DNA of 37,887 nucleotides from assembly GCA_903852755.1 (NCBI GenBank), contig CAINRS010000070.1, forward strand, positions 1 to 37,887, given 5' to 3'. The notes under the pieces are model-generated. The model did not search any database. It was not told where the DNA came from and saw nothing but the letters and a program-made list of their open reading frames with translations. The translations under genes and the position numbers were made by a program. Shown here in pieces: positions 1 through 7,045 of the stretch; position 1 is the stretch's first letter; every line of letters starts with the position of its first letter. This stretch comes from an uncultured Actinomycetes bacterium. Lineage in GTDB: Bacteria; Actinomycetota; Acidimicrobiia; Acidimicrobiales; Microtrichaceae.

Positions 1-388
1 AGACCAGGGTGGTCCGCGCCCGACGCTCGTCGGTGTAGGTCAGGTCCTGGTGGAACGAGATGGTGGATCCGTGGGCACTGCCCTTCGTCAGGAAGCTCGC
101 GAGGAACGGTTCGTGGTCGGGGAGCAGGTCGTCGAGTACCGGTCCGACGAGGCGGGTGATCCGATCAGCCACCGATCGGGCCATCGGACCGTCGAGGTCG
201 TTGCTCGACGCGAAGAATCCGTGGTGTTCGTCCTGGTCGAGCGAGTCGAACAGCGATCTGAGCGCCTCGACCGTCGTCGGGTCGAGCAGCGGTGCGGTGG
301 ACCACCCCACCTCGGCCAGGTCACGTGCCACACGTGTGGACGCGGTCGTCGGGTCGCCGGCGTGCTCGTCGGAGGGTGTGGTGGGCAT
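1..388 (-). CDS. Phytanoyl-CoA dioxygenase-family protein, N-terminal part (runs off left edge)
   Basis: The minus-strand frame starts at ATG 388-386 and stays open for 129 codons to base 1, so only the N-terminal half is present. The visible protein ends with a FLTKGSAHGSTISFHQDLTY segment. HQD there is the HxD motif that supplies two of the three Fe(II) ligands in PhyH-type 2-oxoglutarate oxygenases; the distal His and the 2OG-binding Arg would lie beyond the edge. The segment aligns well with the second domain of the large PhyH protein at 4858-6861 (FITKWPGPDSGFAPHQDPT), so the two are paralogues. The likely role is oxidation (hydroxylation or related chemistry) of a small molecule or glycan-linked substrate in the cytoplasm. 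No strong Shine-Dalgarno precedes the ATG. The substrate cannot be read from sequence. The family call is firm despite truncation. Confidence 0.85.
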   Translation of the reverse strand, partial: MPTTPSDEHAGDPTTASTRVARDLAEVGWSTAPLLDPTTVEALRSLFDSLDQDEHHGFFASSNDLDGPMARSVADRITRLVGPVLDDLLPDHEPFLASFLTKGSAHGSTISFHQDLTYTDERRARTTLV

Positions 389-552
389 CGTCTCAGGGAG
401 CCTTCGGGAGTGGCGGGCCGTCGCCCGCACGTGAGCCGCCGGTCGACGATCGTCCCCGGTGGAGGGTACCGGGACGGGACCAGCGCTTCCACGGTCGACC
501 CCGGGCGGTGACCGGAGCGTCCCGGCCCGTCGGGTCCTCCGGTGGGTCCCGG

Positions 553-558
553 TAGGCT
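553..558 (+). promoter_or_regulatory. Possible -10 element (TAGGCT) for the BMP/ABC operon
   Basis: The 264-base gap between the divergent genes starting at 388 (minus) and 653 (plus) has no convincing gene. It contains GGTAGGCT, resembling the GGTANNNT hexamers just upstream of several other starts in this window. Transcription would begin near 565, leaving a leader of about 87 bases before GTG 653. A 10-base palindrome, GACGATCGTC at 445-454, also lies in the gap and could be an operator. Both are read by eye only. Confidence 0.3.
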
Positions 559-652
559 GCGTGGGGAGCATCCGCTCGTCGGGTGGCACCGCCGTGGAGG
601 GTCGGTCGGGCCTCCGGTCGTGGTGGTGGACCGGCGGAGGTTGGTGGGAGTC

Positions 653-1675
653 GTGGAGGAGATCCGTGTTGCCTGGGTCAACCAGGGGTGCTCGACGGAG
701 GATCCATGGACCCTCGCGCAGTTCGTCGCCCGCGACCTGGTCGAGCGCACGTTCGGCGCACGGGTGCGGACGAGCTTCATCGAGCGGGTCGAACTCGGTG
801 CACCGGTCGTCGAGGCGATCGACTCGCTCGTGGAGGAGGGTCACACCCTGGTCGTGGCGCCGTCACTGCCACTCGCACCGGACGTGCTGCGTGCTGCAGC
901 ACGTCACCCCGAGGTGTGCTTCGAGCAGGCCCGGGGATCCGAGTTGCGCAGCAACGTGTCGACCTACACCGGTACGCACGAACAGTCGGCGTACCTCACG
1001 GGTCTCGCTGCGGGAGCGGTGTCGGCCTCGGGTCGTGTGGCCTACGTGGCGCCGGTGTTCGAGTGTGAGACGCTCCGGATCCTCAACGGCTTCGCCCTGG
1101 GGGTGGCGTCGGCCCGGCCGGGCTCGGTGGTGCTCGCCGCCTGGACCGACGAGTGGTGGGACCCGGAGGCGGAGCTCCGGGCCGCCGAGCGTCTGGTGGC
1201 ATCAGGTGCCGATGTGGTCGCCACCGGGTGCACCAGCCCGGCGACCGGTGAACTCGCCCTGGAACTCGGCCTGCCGTGGTGCTCCCAGGACGCCGACCGC
1301 AGCGAGGAGTTCGGCCAGGTCTGGGTCACCGCACCCCGGATCGTCCCGGGGCAGCACTACTGCCGCCGGGTGGCTGACGCACTCGACGGGACCTGGCGTC
1401 CGCAGGCCTGGGTCGGCGGGCTCGCCGACGGGTTCACCGACATCGCCCCCCTCGGGCTGGTGGTGCCCCCGGCGGTCCGGAGCCTGGTGATGGACGCCAG
1501 ACGCCGGATGCTCGCCGGAGAGCGCATCCCCGACCTCGGGTACCCGGCTGGTCCCGGGGCTCCTCCGCGTCCCGGCCTCGACCTCGGTCCGGAGGAGTGG
1601 CGTGGGCGAACGCACGTCGCCTCCGTCGAGGTCGTCGAGCCGCCGCGATCGACCCCGGGAGACGGGTCACGGTGA
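653..1675 (+). CDS. BMP-family (PnrA/Med-like) ligand-binding protein without signal peptide
   Basis: The protein has the layout of the BMP/PnrA periplasmic-binding fold: IRVAWVNQG as the first strand, TGTHEQSAYLTGLAAG near the middle, then a second Rossmann-like lobe with NGFALGVASARPG and a GADVVATGCTS segment. BMP proteins classically bind nucleosides for ABC uptake; relatives act as regulatory domains. I chose GTG 653 because the fold begins immediately afterwards; upstream in-frame sequence is Arg/Gly-rich and not credible. GGAGG at 636-640 lies 12 bases upstream, which is long. From this start there are 340 residues, about the size of a mature BMP domain, with no signal peptide or lipobox. 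It overlaps the next ATPase gene by GTGA, implying translational coupling. It may therefore be a cytoplasmic sensor for the exporter rather than an uptake lipoprotein (inference). Confidence 0.75.
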   Translation: MEEIRVAWVNQGCSTEDPWTLAQFVARDLVERTFGARVRTSFIERVELGAPVVEAIDSLVEEGHTLVVAPSLPLAPDVLRAAARHPEVCFEQARGSELRSNVSTYTGTHEQSAYLTGLAAGAVSASGRVAYVAPVFECETLRILNGFALGVASARPGSVVLAAWTDEWWDPEAELRAAERLVASGADVVATGCTSPATGELALELGLPWCSQDADRSEEFGQVWVTAPRIVPGQHYCRRVADALDGTWRPQAWVGGLADGFTDIAPLGLVVPPAVRSLVMDARRRMLAGERIPDLGYPAGPGAPPRPGLDLGPEEWRGRTHVASVEVVEPPRSTPGDGSR

Positions 1676-2802
1676 GTGCGGTCCCGGGTGCAGCGTCGGC
1701 CGAGCGCGGCCTCACCGGCTCCGGGGTGCTGGTCGTCGACGGGGTCAGCAAGCGGTTCGAGGGGGCGGACCGGGAAGACCGGCTGGTGCTCGACGACGTG
1801 TCCGTCGAGGTCGCCCGTGGCGAGTGCCTCGGGGTCATCGGACCCAACGGTGCAGGGAAGTCCACCCTGCTCCGGGTGGTCGCCGGTGTCACCCCGCCGA
1901 CAGGTGGAACGGTCCGGCGACCGCGTGACCTGACCTCGCTGATCGAGCTCGGGGTGGCGGTGAGCCCCGAGCTGAGCGGCCGGGAGAACGCCGAGCTGCT
2001 GGCGACGCTCTGGGTGCCCGACCGCTCCGAGGTCGCCGGAGTCGTCGCCGAGGGGATGCGGTTCGCCGACCTCGGGCCCGCCGAGGACTGGCCGGTCTGG
2101 CAGTACTCCAACGGCATGGTGGCCCGGTTGGTCTTCGGTGTGGCCACCGCCAGGGTGCCCGAGCTGCTCCTGATCGACGAGGTCCTCTCCGTCGGTGACA
2201 TCGAGTTCCAACAGCGCTGCCGCACCCGGCTCGCCGAGCTCCGACGACTCGGCACCACCGTCGTGATGGTCTCCCACGACATGGACCTGGTGGCCTCGAC
2301 GTGCGACAGGGTCGTCGTGCTCGACGACGGCGTGGTCACGACGGACGGTGAGTCGGCAGCGGTGATCCGTGAGTACATCGGTCTTCCGCCGGAGGACGTC
2401 GGCACCGCCGGGGACGGGCTCACGATGCGGCTGCTGAACGAGTTGCCCGTGATGGCGGGGGACGACCTCGTCGTCGAGGTCTCGACGACGAGGTCCGGCC
2501 GCCTCCTCGTCGAGCTGGTGCTCGACGAGCACCCTGCTCTGAAGGCGACGGGACACGACGCCCCGGTCGTCGTCGGCGCAGCGGGTCTGGACGTCGGGGC
2601 TCACCAGGTGGTCCGGGTGTCCACCACCGGTCTCCCTCCGCTCAGGTACTCGCTCCACGGCGCGCTCGAGGCGGATGACCGGTCGGTCCGGGCACCGGCG
2701 TGCCGAGTGGTGCTCGAGGGGGTGATGCCGGAGCTGTGCGCATCCCAACTGGAGTGTGAGTGGGAGGTCGAGTCGGTGCCGGTGTCCGGGGTGGAACCGT
2801 GA
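1672..2802 (+). CDS. Wzt-like polysaccharide ABC exporter ATPase (first of two)
   Basis: This 376-residue protein is an ABC-2 type ATPase of the Wzt/TagH class, which powers export of undecaprenyl-linked polysaccharide. From GTG 1672: Walker A GPNGAGKST at about 57-65, family-type signature YSNGM at about 145-149 replacing LSGGQ, Walker B LLLIDE ending near 170, and H-loop VSHD at about 202. Residues after about 245 form an extra C-terminal beta-rich region, the position where Wzt proteins carry a glycan-recognition domain. The start was chosen because GTG overlaps the upstream TGA (GTGA), and the ABC fold begins about 20 residues later (LVVDGVSKRF). A second complete ATPase follows with another GTGA overlap, so the transporter may use an ATPase heterodimer. 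The glycan exported is unknown. Confidence 0.9.
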   Translation: MSAVPGAASAERGLTGSGVLVVDGVSKRFEGADREDRLVLDDVSVEVARGECLGVIGPNGAGKSTLLRVVAGVTPPTGGTVRRPRDLTSLIELGVAVSPELSGRENAELLATLWVPDRSEVAGVVAEGMRFADLGPAEDWPVWQYSNGMVARLVFGVATARVPELLLIDEVLSVGDIEFQQRCRTRLAELRRLGTTVVMVSHDMDLVASTCDRVVVLDDGVVTTDGESAAVIREYIGLPPEDVGTAGDGLTMRLLNELPVMAGDDLVVEVSTTRSGRLLVELVLDEHPALKATGHDAPVVVGAAGLDVGAHQVVRVSTTGLPPLRYSLHGALEADDRSVRAPACRVVLEGVMPELCASQLECEWEVESVPVSGVEP

Positions 2803-3908
2803 GCCTCGTCGTCGAGCAGGTCTCGAAGCGGTACCGGGGGACCACGGGGCCCGTCGACGCCCTCCGGTCGGTCTCCCTGCGGGCCGAGCCCGGGGACATG
2901 GTCTCGATCGTGGGGCCGAACGGGGCCGGCAAGACGACGCTCCTGCAGGTCGTGGCCGGTGTGCTGACCCCGACCGCAGGGCGGGTGTGCAGGCCGCGGT
3001 CCACCTCGTCGCTGCTGGAGGTGGGGTCTGCCTACGATCCGGACCTGTCGGGTCGGGAGAACCTCCAGGCCGGCCTCGCATTCGATCGGGTCCGATCTCG
3101 CGACCGGGCCGGGTCGATCGCCGAGATCGCCGAGTTCGCGGGGCTCACCGAGTCGCTCGACCTGCCGGTCAAGCACTACTCGGACGGCATGGTCGCGCGG
3201 CTCTCGGCCTCCCAGGCCGTGCACCGTGACGTCCGCCTGCTCGTCATGGACGAGGCCATGTCGGTGGGTGATGCCTCGTTCGAGCGCCGGTTGCTGCGAC
3301 GCGTGGACGAGATGCGCTCGACCGGAACGATCGTCGTGGTGGCCACGCACAGTCTTGTGCTCGCACGATCCGCACCGCGTTGCATCTGGCTGCGCAACGG
3401 GTCCGTGGTGCGCGACGGACCGGCTGCGACGGTGCTGCAGGACTACGAGCTCAGCGCCGGGGTGGGACGTCCGGTGTCCGACGACCCACGGGCCCGGTTC
3501 CTCGACATCGCCGCAGTCCCGGCAGCGGTCGAGCCGGGTCGGCCGCTCGAGCTCTCGGTCGGGATCGAGGTGCTCCGTGCCTCCGAGGACCTGTCCCTCC
3601 GCGTCGAGGCCCGCCCGGTCGTGGGCGACGAGCTGTGGATGCGGCCCCGTGACCTGTCGGCCGCTCCGGCCGACGTGCTCGTCGCCGTGGCACCGTCCCG
3701 CCCACTCGGTGGGCTCCGGACCGGGACGGTTCGGGCCACCGGGACCATCCCGTCGGTCCGGATCACGGCGACGGAGCTGGAGGTGACGGTCGTCCTGGTC
3801 GACGCCGAGGGTCGGATCCACGACGAGATCAGCTGCCCCGTCACCGTGTCCGGTCGTGTGGGACGTCCGGGCTACCTGCTCCGTACCGAGGTGTTGCACC
3901 GCGGGTGA
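2799..3908 (+). CDS. Wzt-like polysaccharide ABC exporter ATPase (second of two)
   Basis: This 369-residue protein is also a Wzt/TagH-class ATPase. It shows Walker A GPNGAGKTT, signature YSDGMVARL, Walker B LLVMDEAMSVGD and a terminal His in ATHS, followed by a C-terminal extension of about 120 residues (FLDIAAVPAAVEPGRP onward) like the substrate-binding tail of Wzt. GTG 2799 is the start: it overlaps the previous stop as GTGA and is followed directly by LVVEQVSKRY. Both ATPases keep all catalytic motifs, so neither looks dead. Their partner permease is encoded convergently at 3925-4749 rather than in the same operon, which is unusual for Wzm/Wzt pairs. Two different C-terminal tails could recognise two features of the glycan, or a glycan plus its terminal modification (inference). 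Confidence 0.9.
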   Translation: MSLVVEQVSKRYRGTTGPVDALRSVSLRAEPGDMVSIVGPNGAGKTTLLQVVAGVLTPTAGRVCRPRSTSSLLEVGSAYDPDLSGRENLQAGLAFDRVRSRDRAGSIAEIAEFAGLTESLDLPVKHYSDGMVARLSASQAVHRDVRLLVMDEAMSVGDASFERRLLRRVDEMRSTGTIVVVATHSLVLARSAPRCIWLRNGSVVRDGPAATVLQDYELSAGVGRPVSDDPRARFLDIAAVPAAVEPGRPLELSVGIEVLRASEDLSLRVEARPVVGDELWMRPRDLSAAPADVLVAVAPSRPLGGLRTGTVRATGTIPSVRITATELEVTVVLVDAEGRIHDEISCPVTVSGRVGRPGYLLRTEVLHRG

Positions 3909-3916
3909 CCCCGCGG
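3899..3916. terminator. Convergent hairpin overlapping the ATPase stop codon
   Basis: CCGCGGG (3899-3905), a TGAC loop and CCCGCGG (3910-3916) make a perfect 7-bp stem. It sits between two convergent genes and includes the TGA of the plus-strand ATPase gene. There is no T-run on either side, so it would be a weak or Rho-assisted bidirectional terminator. Confidence 0.45.
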
Positions 3917-3924
3917 CCCGGCGC

Positions 3925-4749
3925 TCAGACGAAGTCGCTCATCCTCGGCTCGAGCCGCCGGAAGAGCGCGAAGGACGCGACCAGGGCGACCAGGGCTGCG
4001 GCGAACTGGGCGCCGAGCACGAGCGGGTCCGGCCAGACACCGCGGTACACGGCGTCACGGGTCCCCTCGACGACGACCGTGAGCGGGTTCACCAGGTTCA
4101 CCCACTCCGCCCAGTTGGCGATCAGGGCAGCCGGGTACATCACCGGGGTCACGATGAACAGGACCTGCAGTGCGAGCGGCACGGCGAACCGCAGGTCCCG
4201 CCGGAACACGGTGATGCCAGCTGCGGCCACGGTGACGGCGACGGTCCAGCAGATCAGCAGGATCCCCACCGGGACGAGGCCGAGCAGGTGGACCGTTGGT
4301 GGTCCGACCTGGACCCAGGCGAGCACGATCAGCACGGCGGTCATGATCAGCAGGTCCACGCACGCTCCGGTGACGACGGAGAGTGGGATCACGTCGCGTG
4401 GGAACGCCATGCGGGAGATGATCGGTCCTGCCTGCTGGATCGAGCCGACCCCCTGCCCGAGCGAGCTCGAGAAGAACGTGTACGGCACGATCCCGGCCCA
4501 TGCGAACACCAGGTAGGGCGCCTCCTCCACCGTCACGTCGAGCACGGCGGTGAACACCGTGCCGTAGATGACCAGGATCGTGACCGGCTGGATGAACGAC
4601 CACCACGACCGCAGCAGGCTCTGCCGGTAGCGCGCCCGCAGGTCGCGTCGGGTCCAGGCGAGGACGAGCGGCCACGTCGAGCGCAGCCGTTCGGGGAGGC
4701 CGATCTCGAGTCCTCGGCCGGGTGTGATCAGCACCTCGTCGTCGGGCAC
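3925..4749 (-). CDS. Wzm/TagG-like polysaccharide ABC exporter permease
   Basis: This is an ABC-2 permease of the Wzm/TagG type, the membrane half of a polysaccharide exporter. The N-terminal region has the family's WTRRDLRARYRQSLLRSWW stretch, an amphipathic segment before the first membrane helix. About six hydrophobic segments follow (for example ILVIYGTVFTAVL, LLIMTAVLIVLAWV, ILLICWTVAVTVAAAGI, VLFIVTPVMYPAALIA) with the conserved NPLTVVVEGTRDAVY near the end. I prefer GTG 4749 because GAGG lies 9 bases upstream; a longer frame opens at GTG 4800 (291 residues) with a CATACT -10-like hexamer just upstream. The partners are the two ATPases at 1672-3908. The opposite orientation means the ATPases and permease need not be co-regulated. 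Confidence 0.88.
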   Translation of the reverse strand: MPDDEVLITPGRGLEIGLPERLRSTWPLVLAWTRRDLRARYRQSLLRSWWSFIQPVTILVIYGTVFTAVLDVTVEEAPYLVFAWAGIVPYTFFSSSLGQGVGSIQQAGPIISRMAFPRDVIPLSVVTGACVDLLIMTAVLIVLAWVQVGPPTVHLLGLVPVGILLICWTVAVTVAAAGITVFRRDLRFAVPLALQVLFIVTPVMYPAALIANWAEWVNLVNPLTVVVEGTRDAVYRGVWPDPLVLGAQFAAALVALVASFALFRRLEPRMSDFV

Positions 4750-4857
4750 TCGTTCCGTCCTCGTGGGTTGGCAGCTGCCGCCGCTCCGGGAGATCAGCAC
4801 TCCCGGGGATCAGTCAGTATGGCGGTGGGTCGCCACCCGGGCCAGCGTCGGGTCGCG

Positions 4858-6861
4858 TCAATCGGGTCCGGTCGCTCCGCTCGCCGCGCAGCTCGGGCAC
4901 ACCAGTTGCGCGTTGTTGCGCTCCCGACGGTCCGCTGCTGACAGACCCTCGGTCGATCCGCACAGGGCGCAGAACGCCGCGGGCTCGCTCCACGAGGGCT
5001 GATCGGCGCTCGGTCGGACGGTCCCCGGCGGGCGCGGCACCGTTCGACACAGCGCGGCGAACTCGGTGCGCCCCCACCGGCGGTCGTCGGCGGTCGCGCT
5101 GAACAGCGGCGGCTCGGTCGGCTGCCAGGCGTGCTGTTCGCTCGGCTCCACCTCGATGAAGAAGTCCTCCGGGAGGACGTGGACGTCGATCACGTCACCG
5201 GAACGGCGTGCCAGGGTGCTCGGGCCGTCCTCGGGTCGCAGACCGAACGAGGCCACCACGCGTGGTGCGGTCGATCGGTTGGGCAGTGAGTAGTGGATCA
5301 CGCGGTTGTCGAACACCAGGATCTCGCCGGCGCGCATCGGGATGCCGGCACCGAGTTCGTCGATGATGTCGTGCTCGCAGTCGGCGAACGGGAACTGGTC
5401 CACGTCGGCCACCCGGAATCCCCCGGGGAACCGGTGGCTCCCGGGGACGACCCACAGCATGCCGTTGTCCAGGTCGACGTCGTGCAGCGGGATCCACACG
5501 GTGACCCCGACGGCGGTCCGTTCGTCGACGAGCGTCGGGTCCTGGTGCGGGGCGAATCCGCTGTCGGGCCCCGGCCACTTGGTGATGAAGGTGCACAGGA
5601 ACGGTGACTGTCGGCTGAAGCGATCGGCGATGGCGGGCCAGATCCGGGAGCGCAGCACGTCGCTGACCCGGTGCTTGTGCTCGTCGTCGTGGGAGTGGAA
5701 GCTCCAGTTGAGCGCCCGCATGGGGTCGTCGGGGGCCACCCCGGTCGACGACGCCGCCGCCCGCACCGCCTCGAGCAGGTCCGGTCCGAGGGCCGGCAGC
5801 ACGGTGAAGCCGAACTCCTCGAGCGCGCGTTGGCGATCGGGGTCGGCCACGACGGGCGGAGCTGTCACGCCGGAGATGGTCTGGCCGATCGGCCGGAGCT
5901 CGACCGTCGGCTCCTGTCCGGCGATCGGTGGGTGCGGACAGCTGCCCGGTTCCAGTACCGCCTCGAGCTGCTCGACCGTCACGGTGGTGGGTCGCCACGG
6001 TGACGTGGAGAGCAGCTCGAGTCCCGTCGGCCGGGCCCACACGAGCGATCCGGGGTCGTTGTCGATGAAGAACCCGGAGTCGAGTGCGTAGGCGGCGACG
6101 TTCCCGTCGTCGTCGAGTTCGTGGTACCGGGCCGTGGCCGCTCGTGGCACGACGATCGACGCGGCGGCGATGCGTGGCGATCCGGTCACGTTCTCGAACG
6201 AGCAGTGGAGGAGCTGGTTGTCGAACACCAGGGCCTGACCGGGGGCGAGAGGCACCGGGACAAGGTGCGACGACAGGAGTCGGTCGGTGTGCTCCTCGTG
6301 CCAGCTCGGCGTCCGCTCGGGTCGGATGCCCTGTTGGAGCAGGTGGCTGCGCGGCACGACGTGCAGGGTGCCGTTGTCCTCGGTGGTCTCGGACAGTGCG
6401 CACCACACCACCACCGACCCGGACTCGGCGGGGTCGACGACCGTCGAGTGGTGGTGCAGCGTCAGTCCTCCACCGGGGCCGGGCCAGTTGGTCACGAAGA
6501 CTCCGAGCAGGATCTCGTGGTCCCGGAGGTGGCGGTCCAGAGCGGGTCCGATCCGCTCGGTGATCTCGTCGTGGATCAGCCGCTTCGTCGGCGTGTCCTT
6601 GCTGTAGAAGTCCGACTCCCAGGTGCTCGTCGCCTCCGGGTGGTGGCGACGCCACACCGCGAGCAGTTCGTCGCACGCTGCCGGGTCGAGCAGGTCGACG
6701 ACCGTCCAGCCCTCCTCCCGGAGCCGCCGCTCGTGCTCGTCGGACCACAGCGATGAGCTGCCCTGCGCAGCGGGTCCCGGAGGGTCGGACTCGACGGGTC
6801 GGGGTGCGAGCAGGTCGCGCAACCGATTCCGCAGCAGCGAGACAGGTCCGCGCGAACTCAT
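4858..6861 (-). CDS. Tandem phytanoyl-CoA dioxygenase protein with C-terminal zinc ribbon
   Basis: This 667-residue protein contains two PhyH-like 2-oxoglutarate/Fe oxygenase domains and a small C-terminal Cys motif. Domain 1 (about 45-280) has H136-H-H138 where HxD is expected, a distal His at H219 and Arg R230. Domain 2 (about 340-575) has a complete set: H439-Q-D441, H523 and R534. The tail carries C631-x2-C634 and C655-x2-C658, a zinc-ribbon pattern. Typical PhyH proteins are single domains of about 250-300 residues, so this is a duplication or fusion. Domain 2 should be catalytic; domain 1 either has a three-His metal site or is inactive. ATG 6861 is preceded by AGGGG 8 bases upstream. 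It is divergent from the radical SAM gene at 7046. A likely role is oxidative tailoring of a carrier-bound or sugar substrate (inference). Confidence 0.9.
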   Translation of the reverse strand: MSSRGPVSLLRNRLRDLLAPRPVESDPPGPAAQGSSSLWSDEHERRLREEGWTVVDLLDPAACDELLAVWRRHHPEATSTWESDFYSKDTPTKRLIHDEITERIGPALDRHLRDHEILLGVFVTNWPGPGGGLTLHHHSTVVDPAESGSVVVWCALSETTEDNGTLHVVPRSHLLQQGIRPERTPSWHEEHTDRLLSSHLVPVPLAPGQALVFDNQLLHCSFENVTGSPRIAAASIVVPRAATARYHELDDDGNVAAYALDSGFFIDNDPGSLVWARPTGLELLSTSPWRPTTVTVEQLEAVLEPGSCPHPPIAGQEPTVELRPIGQTISGVTAPPVVADPDRQRALEEFGFTVLPALGPDLLEAVRAAASSTGVAPDDPMRALNWSFHSHDDEHKHRVSDVLRSRIWPAIADRFSRQSPFLCTFITKWPGPDSGFAPHQDPTLVDERTAVGVTVWIPLHDVDLDNGMLWVVPGSHRFPGGFRVADVDQFPFADCEHDIIDELGAGIPMRAGEILVFDNRVIHYSLPNRSTAPRVVASFGLRPEDGPSTLARRSGDVIDVHVLPEDFFIEVEPSEQHAWQPTEPPLFSATADDRRWGRTEFAALCRTVPRPPGTVRPSADQPSWSEPAAFCALCGSTEGLSAADRRERNNAQLVCPSCAASGATGPD

Positions 6862-6878
6862 CGACGACCCCTTTCGCT

Positions 6879-6914
6879 GCTGGTGTTCCGGTCGCCGCTG
6901 GCGTTCCGGTCACC
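6879..6914. repeat. Two tandem 18-bp direct repeats in divergent intergenic region
   Basis: GCTGGTGTTCCGGTCGCC (6879-6896) is followed immediately by GCTGGCGTTCCGGTCACC (6897-6914); 16 of 18 bases match. The pair lies just upstream of the PhyH-PhyH gene start (minus) in the 184-base divergent gap, so it could hold adjacent regulator sites. It could also be simple slippage. Confidence 0.6.
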
Positions 6915-6915
6915 G

Positions 6916-6943
6916 CCGGGCGGCGGCCCTGGGCGCCGCCCGG
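6916..6943. promoter_or_regulatory. 10-bp perfect inverted repeat between divergent genes
   Basis: CCGGGCGGCG (6916-6925) and CGCCGCCCGG (6934-6943) are exact reverse complements separated by 8 bases. The site is between two divergent genes, so it is unlikely to be a normal terminator. A shared operator or a leader-RNA hairpin is possible. Confidence 0.45.
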
Positions 6944-7032
6944 TCCAACGCCGGCGACACCGACAACGATACCCGAGGACCTCCCGGACCGGACCTGCGC
7001 CTCCCGCCGGGGTGGCGCCCGTCCCGTGCAGG

Positions 7033-7038
7033 TACCGT
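7033..7038 (+). promoter_or_regulatory. -10 element (TACCGT) for leaderless radical SAM gene
   Basis: GGTACCGT ends 7 bases before ATG 7046. A TANNNT hexamer at this distance puts the transcription start at or next to the start codon, the geometry of leaderless actinobacterial mRNAs. No Shine-Dalgarno is visible upstream of the ATG, which supports this. No good -35 is apparent. Confidence 0.5.
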
Positions 7039-7045
7039 CGTCGGG

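Noticed and set aside
459-1490. A long plus-strand open frame overlapping the BMP gene
   Set aside because: Its translation is Arg/Ser/Trp-rich with no fold; the overlapping frame from 653 gives a clear BMP-type protein.
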